Source of the DNA: Ichthyophthirius multifiliis
Lineage: Eukaryota > Ciliophora > Oligohymenophorea > Hymenostomatida
Direction of reading: 5' to 3'
DNA length: 64,000 nt
NCBI RefSeq assembly: GCF_000220395.1
Contig: NW_004087074.1
Location: 1-64,000 of the forward strand
In this document: positions 37,098-49,409 of the stretch, piece after piece
How positions within the stretch are numbered: the stretch's first letter is position 1
Layout: each line of letters opens with the position of its first letter
The notes under the pieces: model-generated
What the model saw: only the letters and a program-made list of their open reading frames with translations
The model's database searches: none
Told to the model about the DNA's origin: nothing
Position numbers and translations under genes: made by a program

Positions 37098-40000
37098 TCA
37101 TAAATTTATAGGATTTTTATTTATTGTTAAAAGCTTTTAAAGCTAATTATTTTTAAATCTAATATTTTATTAATTCCTAGCTTTTCTTCCTTCTTTTTTC
37201 TTTTGCTTTTTATGATATTAATAAAGAATTATATCGTAATTTGAATGCTTCATATAATTTTTGAATATTTTCATTATATCGATATCCATTAGACAATATA
37301 TATTTTAAATTTAATTAGTTAAATTTTCAATTTATATTTGAAAATCATCATCTAAAACTTCAACATCATTATAAATAATACTTTTCACTCTATTTTATTT
37401 TTATCTTATATCTGTAGATTGATCTATTTTTAAAAAAATAAACAAAAATTATAATTAATTTTAATTTACTTTGAATATTTTATATTTCTTAAAAAGATAT
37501 ATTGTTTTTAGACTTTTCATTATAAATTTTAATTTTATTTTCATAAAAATCTAAATAGTTCAAAGTTGGAAGATTCAAATTATTTTTATATAATGTTTTT
37601 CTTCCGTGCTTACTATTTCTATTTGTATTTGTAGTATTTTACGGCTATACTATTTTTAGTTTTTCCGGTTATTCTAATAATTATTAATCAAATTATTCTT
37701 CTTCTTATTTTTCAATAATTTTATGAAAATTAAAATTTGGTTTTATTAGATTTGACTTTTTTCTTAAACCTTAATCAATTCTTTAATAATATAAATATTT
37801 TTTTCAAAAAATTAATAAATTTATTTTTAAAAAAATTATGAAAATAAAATTTGATGATTATAATAACAATTTAATTACAAAATTTAATAAATTCGTATTT
37901 ATTTTAAATTTACTTTGTTTTAAAGCAATCTATTTTATCAAATTCTTATGAATTTATTTATATATTTGATTTACCTTATTATGGTAATGTACTTTTTTTT
38001 TTATAAAAATAAAATACTAATTATATACATATTGGAATCAGTATATTCTGATGATTATTAAGACGAAATTTCATAATCATCATAGTCAGAATCGATTTTA
38101 TATATTGATTTTTTTGACTTTTTTGTTAAATTGCTATATTAAATAGCTTTAAGTTATAATTATTATAGATTCATAATAGTCTTAAATTGTTTTTTTTTCT
38201 TTCTTTTAAAGTACTGTCTTTCAATAGTCTTAGGATCATATAAATGCCTTAGAATAATATTTGACCTTTTTGGTATGTGATGGATTAAATTACAATTATT
38301 TAATTAGTGATCATATAATTAACATGAATAACAGAAAGAATTAATAATTTAATATTACTAATTATAAATTATATTATCTTTCATATGACAAAAGTAATTA
38401 TAATCTTCGGGAAATTCTTTAAGTTAATTTATAAATTCATTCGCATCTATTTTAAGAATTGTGCAAAATCCTTATGATCTAACAGATATATTTTATATTT
38501 GTTACTATGTGAAAAAATTTATTTCATTAAAATACATTCCTTTTTTTAATGTTACCAAAACTTACACCTAATCATTACCATCTATATCTTTACCTTCTAT
38601 AAAAAATTCTACTTCTCCAGATTCTATAAAATATATTGAATAATCCTTTTTTTTATCATTACTTTAAATAATTATTTATTCTGGAGAATACTATTATTCT
38701 CTTATTATTGATATTATTTTATATTTTAGAGAATTACTATAATTCTCATTAAATATTATAGAATGTTTAAATACAGTATGATTGGCTTCTACCATTAATT
38801 TCTATTTCAAATCTTAGTTTAATGATTCAATAATCTTTTTTTTTTTTTTTTTTCAAAAAAATAAATAAATATTTTAATTTACTTTTTATGTTATTTATTA
38901 ATCATGATAATATGATTTTTTCCAAAAGTATTCTAAATATTCTCTAATTTAATGTCTTAGTTCAAAACTTACATTTTTAATTTGCATGTATTCATTTATA
39001 ATTTATAATTTTTAGTTAATAATTCTTTTTTCTTCATTAATTGAACTCATTATATTATTAATTGATGAAACACTAAAAGCGAAAATACCACAAGCAATAA
39101 GTATTGTTAATATAGATAATTATTTTTCATAAACATTTAAAGGAGTTATATCACCATACCCAACAGTAACCATAGTAACAGTCATATAATAATATGCATG
39201 AATATATAAATCTGACCAACTTCTGATTTCTAAATCTCTTAACCAAGATTATATTCCTCTCTATTTTTCATTTAAGCCAACATATATCCATATACATCCA
39301 AAAATATGAGAAGCAGATAATATTATAACTATAATTTTTATAATTTTAATTTTTTATAATATTTAAAAAAAATACATAATAAACTAAACAATTGCATAAT
39401 AATTGCTTCTTTTTTAGTTGTAATTGAAATTGTATAGAGTTTATTATTTATTTTAAAAAACATATTTATCTTGCTTATTAAAATTAAACTAGCAACTAAA
39501 TTTTATAGAATATGCTAATCAAAATGCATACTTAACATTAGAAGAATTTATAATATAATTTCAATAAAATCATAAATAAATTAATTTTTAATATAATACA
39601 TAAATATAATATTTCGTTTTATTTCCATTTTTCCTTATGTTATGATGCCAGTATTAAATGATACCAGAATAGATAATATTTAAATTAAAATCATAAAAAT
39701 ATTTAAAGAATTATCTCTTATTAAGATATTATTATCAAATTAAACTCCAAACGCGAAAAATATGGGAATTATAGTAAAATAAAAAATTATTTTTAATAGT
39801 TAAAGAATATCTTAAAAAATTATTATTGGTGAAGTTGGATAAAACACTTATATATTTAAAAATAAATTTATTATAGTTTTAAAATAATTCTTAAATAAAA
39901 TTTTGATATTATTAAGTTTAAAAGACTATTTTGTTTAATATTTTTCATAAAGATTATTTTTTAGTTTATTGGTAAATTATTCTTTTTTTATAAAATAAAA

Positions 40001-40443
40001 ATTTGGGCTTATTAATGGAAGTGCTTTGTCATTTATAATTTCATATTATTATTATTAAAGATACTTAAAACGTCTATTTGAAAGATTTTTAAGTATATTT
40101 TTGCAACTTGATTGAAGTTTTATTTTTTTTAGCAATTAATAAAAATATTTCTGATTACTAGAAATTGGTTTCTCTGAAGCTTCTTCTTCTCTATTATTAT
40201 TTTCTATATTTAATTCTAAAACTTAATTTTTTTGCTTGTTATTACATTGCAACTTTAAATGTCATGAAATCGAATGTTTTAATATTTAAATTAAATATCA
40301 ATGTTATTTTTATCTTTTACATCACAATTTTTTTCTACTAACGAAGTAGGGCTTAATGGTTCATCACCACTCAATAATGTGTTTTTTAATGCATTTGTAA
40401 TCAAATTTGTCTGTATTGCCTGTAGATTTTTTATATTTTTCAT
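37098..40443 (-). CDS. cyclic-nucleotide-binding-domain K+ channel with zinc knuckle (CNG/EAG-like), channel 2
   Basis: From ATG 40443 the protein has a variable N-terminus, six membrane segments (about 39830-39060), the filter VTVGYGD (near 39150-39170), a C-linker (LRHQIREYLEYF), a CNBD (SIYFIESGEVEFFIEG, then EINFF), a CCHC knuckle CYSCQLYDHQLNNC (38333-38292) and a charged tail ending at TGA 37098-37100. Introns in the C-terminal half fit in phase: 38835-38882, 37992-38028, 37781-37913 and 37424-37469. Two -1 shifts at A runs (40227-40233 before S1; 39410-39415 in the S4-S5 region) must be bridged to keep the conserved frame. It is a paralogue of channel 1 on the same strand ~9 kb away. 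CNBD ligand residues are divergent, so nucleotide binding is uncertain. Confidence 0.83.
38292..38333 (-). other. CCHC zinc-knuckle motif in channel 2
   Basis: Encodes C-x2-C-x4-H-x4-C directly after the CNBD, matching channel 1 in spacing and place although other residues differ. Retention of only the metal ligands suggests selection for zinc binding. Confidence 0.75.
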
Positions 40444-42090
40444 AAATATTATTTTAAATATTTTTAAGCAAAAATTTAATTTAAATTAATTGGTTATTAT
40501 TGTTAATTGTATGATTAGTTAATATTTATATAACTTTATATATTATTTTTTATTTAATTTGTAAAAAATTAGAAGAGTTTAATCGTTTTACAGTTATTAT
40601 TTTATGATTTATAAATTTTAAATTATTTTATAAAAATAAAAACATAATTATTTGATTAAATTTTTTAAATTTTATTTCTTTATATTATTTTATAATTATT
40701 TATTTTTTATTATTAAAATAATTAAAATAAATTATTTTCTATTTTGTTTAATCAAAAAAAGACATATGTTTTTTCTAAATAAAATTTTAATAACTTAATT
40801 TATAAAATAAATTTTTAATTTTATAATATTTTCTTTTGTAAAGATAATAAAATATAAATTAATTAGACAATTATTATAGCCTCTTCTCCAATTTTTTTTT
40901 ATCTCTTCTCTTCTATAGCCCATTTTCCCATAAATTTTTAATTTTTTATGTATAATTTTTAGCAAAAAATAATATCCCCCCCCTTCAAAAAATCATTTTT
41001 TTATTTCTGTAAAAATTAAAATATTAGTTTATTTATATAAAAACTAATAATATTTAAAGATATTTTTTACATTAAAAATATTTAATCAATTTGTTTCATT
41101 AGAAAACATATTTATTAAATAAATCATATTTTTTTAAAAAAGTCACTACAATTTATAAATTTTGAAACATGCCCAAAAAATAAAAAATAAATTAATTTTA
41201 TTTGTACATATTACTTTATTATTTTTTCTTTAATTTTTTTTTTAAAAGTCAATAAATAAATAGTAAAAATTGATAATTGTATTATTTATTGTTTATATAT
41301 ATTTTTTTTCAAATAAATATAAAAAAATTATATTTCTTTTATATAACGATTTATCCTTTCCACTTTCCCTCAATAACCATAATTTTTCGTATTTTTATTT
41401 TGGGTAATATCGGATTTTTATAAAATTTATTTACTAATATATAATTATTTTAAATAATAAAATATAATATATATCTTAAATATTAAAAAATCATTTGAAA
41501 TCTTCTATTTTTTGTAAATTAAAGGGATTTTTTTTAAAAATACAATATTATTACTTTTTAAATTATAAAATTTGTATGATTCGCTAAATGTAGATTTTGA
41601 AATAATTAAATAAAAATTCAATTGATACTGTTTAAATATTAGAATTTCTATAATTTAAAATAAACTTTTATTTTTAAAAAAAGATAATATAAAAATAACT
41701 TAAAAATAGAAAATTTTTTAATATTATATTTATTATTGTAAAAATGTATGCATTTATAATATAAATTGTTTTTTTATAGTTATATTTTTTATTTAGTTTT
41801 TTATATTATTAAAGTTATAAATAAAATGAAATATTATAAAATTTAACTATTTTAAATATTTTACAAACAAAACTTATTTGAGAAAATAAATATCTTAAAA
41901 ATAATTTTCTTTAAATGATATTTATAACTTTTATTTTATATAGGACAAATTTTTAAATTTTTTTTTTTTTTTTATTTCAAAAAAAATATATAAAACTAAA
42001 TATATATCATTATATTAAAATAATAACATATAATAATTGAATACACTTTTTTAAAAAAATAAAATAAAAAAAAACGACAAGACATCTTCT
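40444..42090. other. gene-free A/T spacer with C-rich patches
   Basis: About 1.6 kb upstream of channel 2 and downstream of phospholipase D. It has strand-asymmetric T/C-rich patches (about 40880-40990 and 41345-41385), including a run of eight C at 40976-40983, rare in this DNA. No ORF is supported. The C-terminal end of phospholipase D is not sharply defined and may run a little way into this region. Confidence 0.5.
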
Positions 42091-44239
42091 TTACAAAAAG
42101 CTCTCCACTGGAACAAAATACTCTTTTTGAGATATTTTTAAGTTTAAATTTTCGTTTTTTAGAAAATCTAAAGGCAATTCAACTGCATTGCCTATTATAT
42201 GGTCTTTTAATTCTTTATATTTATCTAGTTTCCTTTCTTTTTGCCAACTTTCTATTTTAGAAATAGTCTCTAGTTAATCATCTGGATAACACCTAAAAAC
42301 TTCTCTATATATTTCAGTGTTTATTTTTGTCCTCATGAATATTAAGTTTAAATTATCTTCATTTAAAGGATCTCTAGCTTATATTGAGTTCAATCCAAAA
42401 TGTTCATAATATAAATTTTATCTTAAAGTAAAGCTGAAATTTCCTACCATTACAGGTTTTTTATCCATAAAACTCGAAACTAATTTAGTGTCTTCAATCA
42501 ACATCTATTATTTTTTATTTTTTATTTTTTTATTTTTATTTTTATTTTTTACAGCTATTTCAGAATCTCTAGTTCCGATCAAAGATCGGTCATTAATATT
42601 TGCACTTCCTATTATTACAAACCTATCATCAACTATTAATAATTTTGAATGAACATAAATTATTTCACTAACAGGCTTTTTTTAATTTATTTTTTTAATT
42701 TTTCTATTTGCTTTTTTTTTACTTAATCATTTATTGATTTGTGTGTTCTTAAACCATAAAATCTTATATATTTATAAGGATTAATGCCTTAGTTACTTAA
42801 AATTTCATAAATTGATGAACCCCCTCTACAAATAGTATTATATTCCCAATATAATTAGCATTTCATTACTGCTGAGTTCGAATCATATACTTCTCCTTCG
42901 AATCCCTTTAATACGTATTTATATTTTTAAACAAAAAAATATAATTTTACTGGTAATAAAGGCATAACTACACAAACAAAAAATGATGTTTATTCTTAAT
43001 AAGCTTTAATAATTCTTTAAATAAGTGCATTTGCAATTTAATTTTTAACAACATGTCCAGCTGTGCATGATATAAAAAATTGATTTTCAATATAAATAAA
43101 ATGCTTAGATTAAGTAATAAGCTAAATATAAGCGATTTATATACTAAGTTCAGTATTAAAATTACTTAATCCTAAACTCCAGCTAGATCCTGAACGTAAC
43201 ATTTAGCATTTACAAGTTCCTGTTTTAGTATATTCAATATAATCAAAATGCATTTTCTATTTGATAATTTTCTCTTCAGTTTAAGTTTAATAAAACTATT
43301 ATAAAGGAGTAGCCTTTTATTTATTTTTTGTATACATTTAGCTCATGTTAATCGATTCTGATTATTTTGCAGTATTTTTAATTTCAAAAAAGTTAACATC
43401 TTCTTATTTCATAAACTATTAATTAATATTTTCTAATAAATCAAGTCCATTTTTTCCAGCCATATTGTCAAAAGGATTACATATATTTTATGGCTTTTAA
43501 AAAAGCTTAGAAATTGTCTTAAATTCTTTTTATCTACTTTTCGTTTTCTATGAAATAAGTTCTTTTTATTCCATAAATTAATCAATTTAGCTTAATTTAC
43601 TTTAATGATATTTATATATACTATATTTATTTAATGTATTTATTTCACCTTCATGAAATTCATTTATTTATTCTTCTTATAAATTTATTTTGAATTATTC
43701 TTTTAAAATTTAATTTATTAGTATTGCTATTATATTTTTTTATTTTTTACTTTTTTCACTTTTGATAAGACTAGCTTATGAAAAAAACATTTCGAATTGA
43801 GGTTTTTAAAAATCGTTTATTTAGAAAAAAATATTTTTTTCTTCTTATAATTTATAGCCCTCTATATTTTTTAGAATATTGCTGTAATAAAAGTTTTATA
43901 AATTTATGTTATTATTTTAAATATTTTTGGAATATTAAGGATAAATAATACTTTTTTAAAGTTCCTTTATATATTAATTAATTCTCAAATTTTATAAATT
44001 ATCATTTTAATATTCGTATTATTTTTATTATTTCATAAGTTTAGTTTAAACTATAAATTTAAGATTATTTAATGTTGACTTAATTTTGGTCTTCATTTTT
44101 TAAAATTTAGGTTAATTTATAAATTCGTTAGTTTTCTAAAAGGTAAGTATTTAAAATTTATTTTATTTGTTTTTAGAATAAATATCAACCTTATAAATTT
44201 ATTTATATAATATAATATAAAAAAATTATGATTATATAT

Positions 44240-44286
<47 letters not shown>

Positions 44287-46211
44287 TTAATATTATTTTT
44301 ATTTAAATATATATTTAATTACTTTTGCGAATTCCCAATATTAAACAAAATGTCTAACCATATCTTTTACTACTTCGCCTACAACCATCATTTAGATATC
44401 ATGCCAAGGCATTCTAGGTTATTTCATTCTATCTAAAGAAGTTATATGATGATGCCTTACACTTTGAAAATCTTTAATTCTAGCATTTGAATAATCAATA
44501 CCTTTTTTAAATTTTAATTCATAAAATAATATTGATATATTTTTTTAAAAAAACAAACCCGGAAAATTATATAAATTTTATTTTTCTGTTTATTAACGAA
44601 AATCTGTTAAGTCATGATTTTATGTATCATATCTTCCATAACATAAATCTATTCCTCCTAAGTATCCTATTTATTAATCAATAATTACCATTTTTTCATG
44701 ATGAGACCATAAAAAGGGCAAAAGTGAATTAGGATGCCTCATAACAATTATATTAGGATGAAGTTTCATTAAATAGTGTTTAGTATGAGCTGAATCTAAT
44801 GTTAAGGCAATTGCAGGTTCTTTAAAAACAATTATCATTATTTGCACGCCCTTTTCAGCTAACTTTTCAAGAATTTTATCCATTCTACTTTCTTAATTTT
44901 TTATCTTATTTTTATTTTAAAAATCACATTTTAAATATTATTTTACTTCGCCAACAGGACGAAGCAAATAATTTTCTGGAGATAACCACCAATCAGTTAT
45001 GTAAACTGATTGTTTCGCCTTAATTAGATTATGATATAAATCTTTGAAGTAGTCCTATTTTAATTATTATTGTATTTCAAATAATTTTTTAAATATGATT
45101 ACATGTCCATCAATAAACCATTTGCATTCTGTGTTTGAACGTTCAGGGGCAAAAGAATCAAATCTATGTATTTCAGTGTAAGGAGAACATTATCTAGCTT
45201 AAATAATAGCGGCTAAAACATCATAGAAATGAAATTAATTCAAGCATTCTAAATGAAGTATTCTTGATGAAGTTCTTATTACAATTCCTGCTTCTTTTCC
45301 TGTTTTGGCTTTTCCATATTCCATTTTATAGTTTTGGTCAAACATTAATATTTCTCTTATTTTTTGTTAACCATTCTTATTTCCTATTTTTTTATTTAAT
45401 TTAATTATACAATGCGTATATAAATTTATAGTACCATATGAATACATTAAACCTTCAGACGTAATTGCCAAATGTCTTCTTTACCAAGTATTAAAACATG
45501 AAAAACATTTTTTTTGAATCTACCACCACTTCTTTTTCCTATAAAAGTTTCTTTAGCTTTAAAAACACCTGAATAATCGTTTTCAGAGAGCTCGAAAAAT
45601 TCCCAAAAAGCATTAGTTTACTAAATACTCATTATATCTATTATTCTTTATAAATAAATACCTAACTATTATTAAAATCATTTATTTTTCTAAGTTTTTT
45701 TTAAAAAATATACTTTTTAAAAAACTTCTTTATCAAATAATATTTTTTGCTCTTTTATAAAAGGAAATTCTGGCAAAGAAATATTAAATTTAAATTTAGA
45801 AATTTCTTTTTAAATCTATATTTTTTAAAAACAATATATGCTTTAAATATATTTTATTATTACTGCTTTTTCAAACTGTTTTATATCTTAATATCTTCTT
45901 CTTATTATATAATTTTAAATAATATTTTGAGTGTACTGTCTTTTAATCTCAAAAAAATAAACTACGTCATTTAGGAATTCTTTTTTTAATTTAGGTTGAG
46001 GTTCCTTCAATTAAAGTTACTCGATAAAATAATGCATAATTTATATCTTTACACAACGGAGCTGTATTTTTATCGGCTTTTCGCCTTATTTGTTGAATTC
46101 AGGAAAATTCACAAGCGTCATGTATATTTCATCCTTGTTTTTCTCCTGCTATGGTAACTCTTATTATTATTTATTATTTAGTTAACTAGAATGATAAGCT
46201 GTTTCATTCAT
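42091..46211 (-). CDS. phospholipase D (PX-PH-type PLD1/2 family)
   Basis: From ATG 46211 the order is a PX-like domain (IIRRRYQDIKQF), a PH-like segment ([18 protein letters not shown]), first catalytic HKD ([10 protein letters not shown], about 44700), [12 protein letters not shown], a long insert, second HKD ([18 protein letters not shown], about 42620-42670) and a C-terminus YFVPVESF resembling the conserved end of PLDs. Introns are 44190-44322, 42906-42950, 42676-42722 and 42505-42552. Family knowledge: hydrolyses phosphatidylcholine to phosphatidic acid at membranes. Both HKD sites are intact. The PX-PH part needs several single-base corrections at A runs (clearest at 45508-45515), and no TGA follows the conserved C-terminus closely, so both ends are approximate. 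Confidence 0.85.
44237..44289. repeat. (TTTA)n microsatellite in phospholipase D intron
   Basis: About 13 tetranucleotide units inside the 133-nt intron between the first HKD half and the central insert. On the coding strand it reads AAAT. Confidence 0.9.
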
Positions 46212-47664
46212 AGTATTTTTAAATTATTTTTATTTCTAACAGATTATTTTATAAGCAAATATAAAAAATGCTTGATAAATTTAATAAAAAAATATAGATT
46301 AAATTTATTAATAATAGTTTTTTTTTAATTATTTAAAACAAATATAAATGAGAAAAAAGCAAATAAAATAATTAAAAATATTGAAATATTAAAATTCATT
46401 CTTAAATTAAAATAATTTTTATATCAGCTCTATAAAAATTTAATAATGCAACTTAATTTAAAGTGAATATCAAATTTTAAAAAAAAATATTATAAAAAAA
46501 TCCCATTTAAAAATAATTTTTGATTGAATATATTAATTTTTTAATAAATAATAAGCAAATAATGTATATTTTATTATAAAAAAAATATTAATAATAAATA
46601 ATTTATATTAGATTTTAATTATTATATTTAAATTTTTCAAATAATTAAAAATTTAATAATTGCATTTTTTATTGTCTATTTCGTCCACAAAAAAAAAAAG
46701 TTAAAAAATTTAAAATCAATCTATATTTGTTTCATATAAAAATATAAACTTTTATTCTCTATCTCTCCTGTATCAAAAATAATAATTTTTAATAATGGAT
46801 TTTATAGTGTAGAAAATAATAATAAAATTTAATTTTATAATATATATATAAAAAAATATAAAATAATAAATATATTATGAAAAGATATATTAAATAATTT
46901 TAAAATAGAAATATTTCAATAAAAATATATTCTTTTATTTATATTATTTTATAATATTTATTAAAAAATATTAATAATTATTTATTTAAATTTAAGTAGA
47001 TAATTGGAAGATTGAGGGAAATATTTTTTATTTTTGAAAAAGTAGATATTTCTAGAAATACTTTTAAAAATTAGAATTAGTAAAATTATAATGAATTCCA
47101 AAAATATATAATGGAAAAAATTCAAGGAAATATAATTGAATTAGAAATACTTTTTATTTAAGTTATTTATATAAAATTGAACATAACTTAAATTTAAAAT
47201 GTCAAATTAAATACATATTAAGAAAAAAGAACTTTTCTTAGTATTAATTATCTTTAAATTTTAGATGAGTATAAAGTAAATATTATTGATTATTCTATTG
47301 GAAACAAAATTTATATCTGTTTTAAAATATATCAATCATTTAATCTAAAACATCAATCCCAGTTATTTAACTTCTTAATTCTCTATTATTAGTAGAAAAT
47401 AACTTTTCATTTAATAATAACGAAATATTTTTATAAGTGTTTAATCATATAGAAAAGTTTATTTAAAATAACTTATAAAATTTTAGTTTTTATCTTCCTA
47501 ATTCTATTACATATAAATTATAAAAAAAAATTATATGAAAATATTTTTTAAAAAATAATTATTTATAATATTTATATTTTTAACTTTTATATATTTATGA
47601 ATTTTTGTTTATTTTTCTTTTTAATTAACACATATTAAATAGAAAAAGAAAAAAATATATTTTC
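46212..47664. other. intergenic region with one weak ORF
   Basis: Promoter side of phospholipase D and of the Trp-Gly LRR gene (divergent). An ORF opens at ATG 47110 on the plus strand (MEKIQGNIIELEILFIQ...) and stays open several hundred bases, but its composition drifts to Ile/Phe/Tyr-rich and I cannot support it as a gene. It could be an exon of the next gene. Confidence 0.4.
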
Positions 47665-49145
47665 ATGCAAGTGCATATAAAAAACGATTAAGATCCTGAC
47701 TATAATAATATAAATGAAATTCAACTAAATTCTTTTTCGTATATAATAAAATTAATATAATTATCATTTTCAATTAATTATTAAACTATTTAAATAATAA
47801 AAAAAGTGAAAGAAATAAAAGAGCACTTTCATCGTGTATTTTGATCAACATATAAATACTAAAAATAAATATTAATGAGCCTAAAAGTAATACTTTAAAT
47901 ATATTATTTCCATCTATATCTTAATTAAACAACCAATTATATGAGCTTGAATTATCTTTTCCTTTGTAAAAATAATGAAAATAAAAAAAAACATTGAATT
48001 AAAAAAAAAGTTTTTTAAATGATGAATAAAGAAAAGAAAAAAAATTACTTTATAACCCTGATATATATATAGATCATATAATCAAATTAATAAAATAAAA
48101 CAAATAGAAATTAAAAAAAATATAATTGGATTTTTAAAGTTGGTCTTTAGTAATGGATAATATTTGCGACAAAAAAGTACAAATCCTTTGCGAAAGTTTC
48201 ATATAAATAGTTAACTTGGAATATTTAAAACTTAACTTATTTTAATGGGGTTTTTTAAATTAATTTATAACTAGATAAAGTATAGAATATATAGGAAATA
48301 TTTTCGAAAAAATCTATTTATTTCATTTAGATTTGAATTTGGGCAGATGGGGATGCACAAGACATAATACATTGGGATTAATTTGTGATTAAGATGTTAA
48401 ATTATTAAGTTCTTAAATATAAAAATAAGACAAATTAAAATATTTATGTCTTAATTTAAGAAGTTGGGGTTATAACAATTTACTTATTAGTGATTAATCT
48501 ATTAGTTATTTATAAAATATGATTTCTTAATTATAAATATTACAGTACTTGGAATTGAATTTGTATATGTGGGGATATAATAATATAAATATTAATTAAA
48601 ATTCGATAAATGAACTTTTATTAATTTTTAAAAATTCTTTTTTTAATAAATTAATGAGTTTATCAATTAATTTGAAGGGGTTTATTTTATTAAAAAAATA
48701 AAAAATATTCTTATTATTTTAATTTTAATTAGTTATTAATATTGTAATTATTCTATAATGAATTCTCTTTTTGAATAAATTAAAAATATTCCTTTACTAA
48801 TGAATTTCCAATTAAATATAACAGGGTATTAAATATATTTATAATTATATTTATTAAATTAAAAAAAAGATGGAATTAAAATAATACATTTTAGAAATAT
48901 AACCTTAAATACAATTAATATTTAATTTTAAATTGTAAATTTTTAACAAAATTAGATATTTAACTTGATAATCATTAAGAATTTTATTAATTTAATTAAA
49001 ACTTTTGCAAAAATGCATTATAAATTAAAAAGAATATTATTACCCAAATATATTATATTAAATATAAACTATAAAAATTTATTAGATAAGACATATTTAT
49101 ATAAGCTATAATTGAGTTTTTAATTTGAAAAACAAAGAAAGTATA
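47665..49145 (+). CDS. LRR-like repeat protein with recurring Trp-Gly motif
   Basis: ATG 47665 starts MQVHIKNDQDPDYNNINE. The frame then needs -1 at an A7 run (47799-47805) and a GT..AG intron (about 47967-48010). From about 48090 repeats of ~40-45 residues follow in one frame: LKKIQLDFQSWSLVMDN, LEYLKLNLFQWGFLNQF, LFHLDLNLGRWGCTRHN, LKYLCLNLRSWGYNNLL and LQYLELNLYMWGYNNIN. The core LxxLxLNLxxWG looks like a leucine-rich repeat whose usual Asn ladder position is replaced by Trp-Gly. Degenerate repeats continue after about 48700 through unclear introns; the end given is approximate. No membrane segment. Function unknown. Confidence 0.6.
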
Positions 49146-49409
49146 AATTTGCTAATAAATGTTAATTTTCAATTTTAGATATAAAATATATAAATTATAT
49201 TTATATATTTTTAACTATCTAAAATAAATTATCTATTACAAAATAATATTAAAAATTCTATCTGTTATAGTTATCTATAAAACTGTATTTTAAAAAATAA
49301 TTTAATATTATAAATCATATATAATTATTAATATTATATTTTTAAAATATAATTTAAGAATTTTTTTTAAAACAATTATTTAATAATAAAATATATTTTA
49401 TTTTTTTAT

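Noticed and set aside
40301-40489. Plus-strand ORF at the 5' end of channel 2
   Set aside because: Complement of the channel 2 N-terminus (ATG 40443), which continues into the conserved channel frame.
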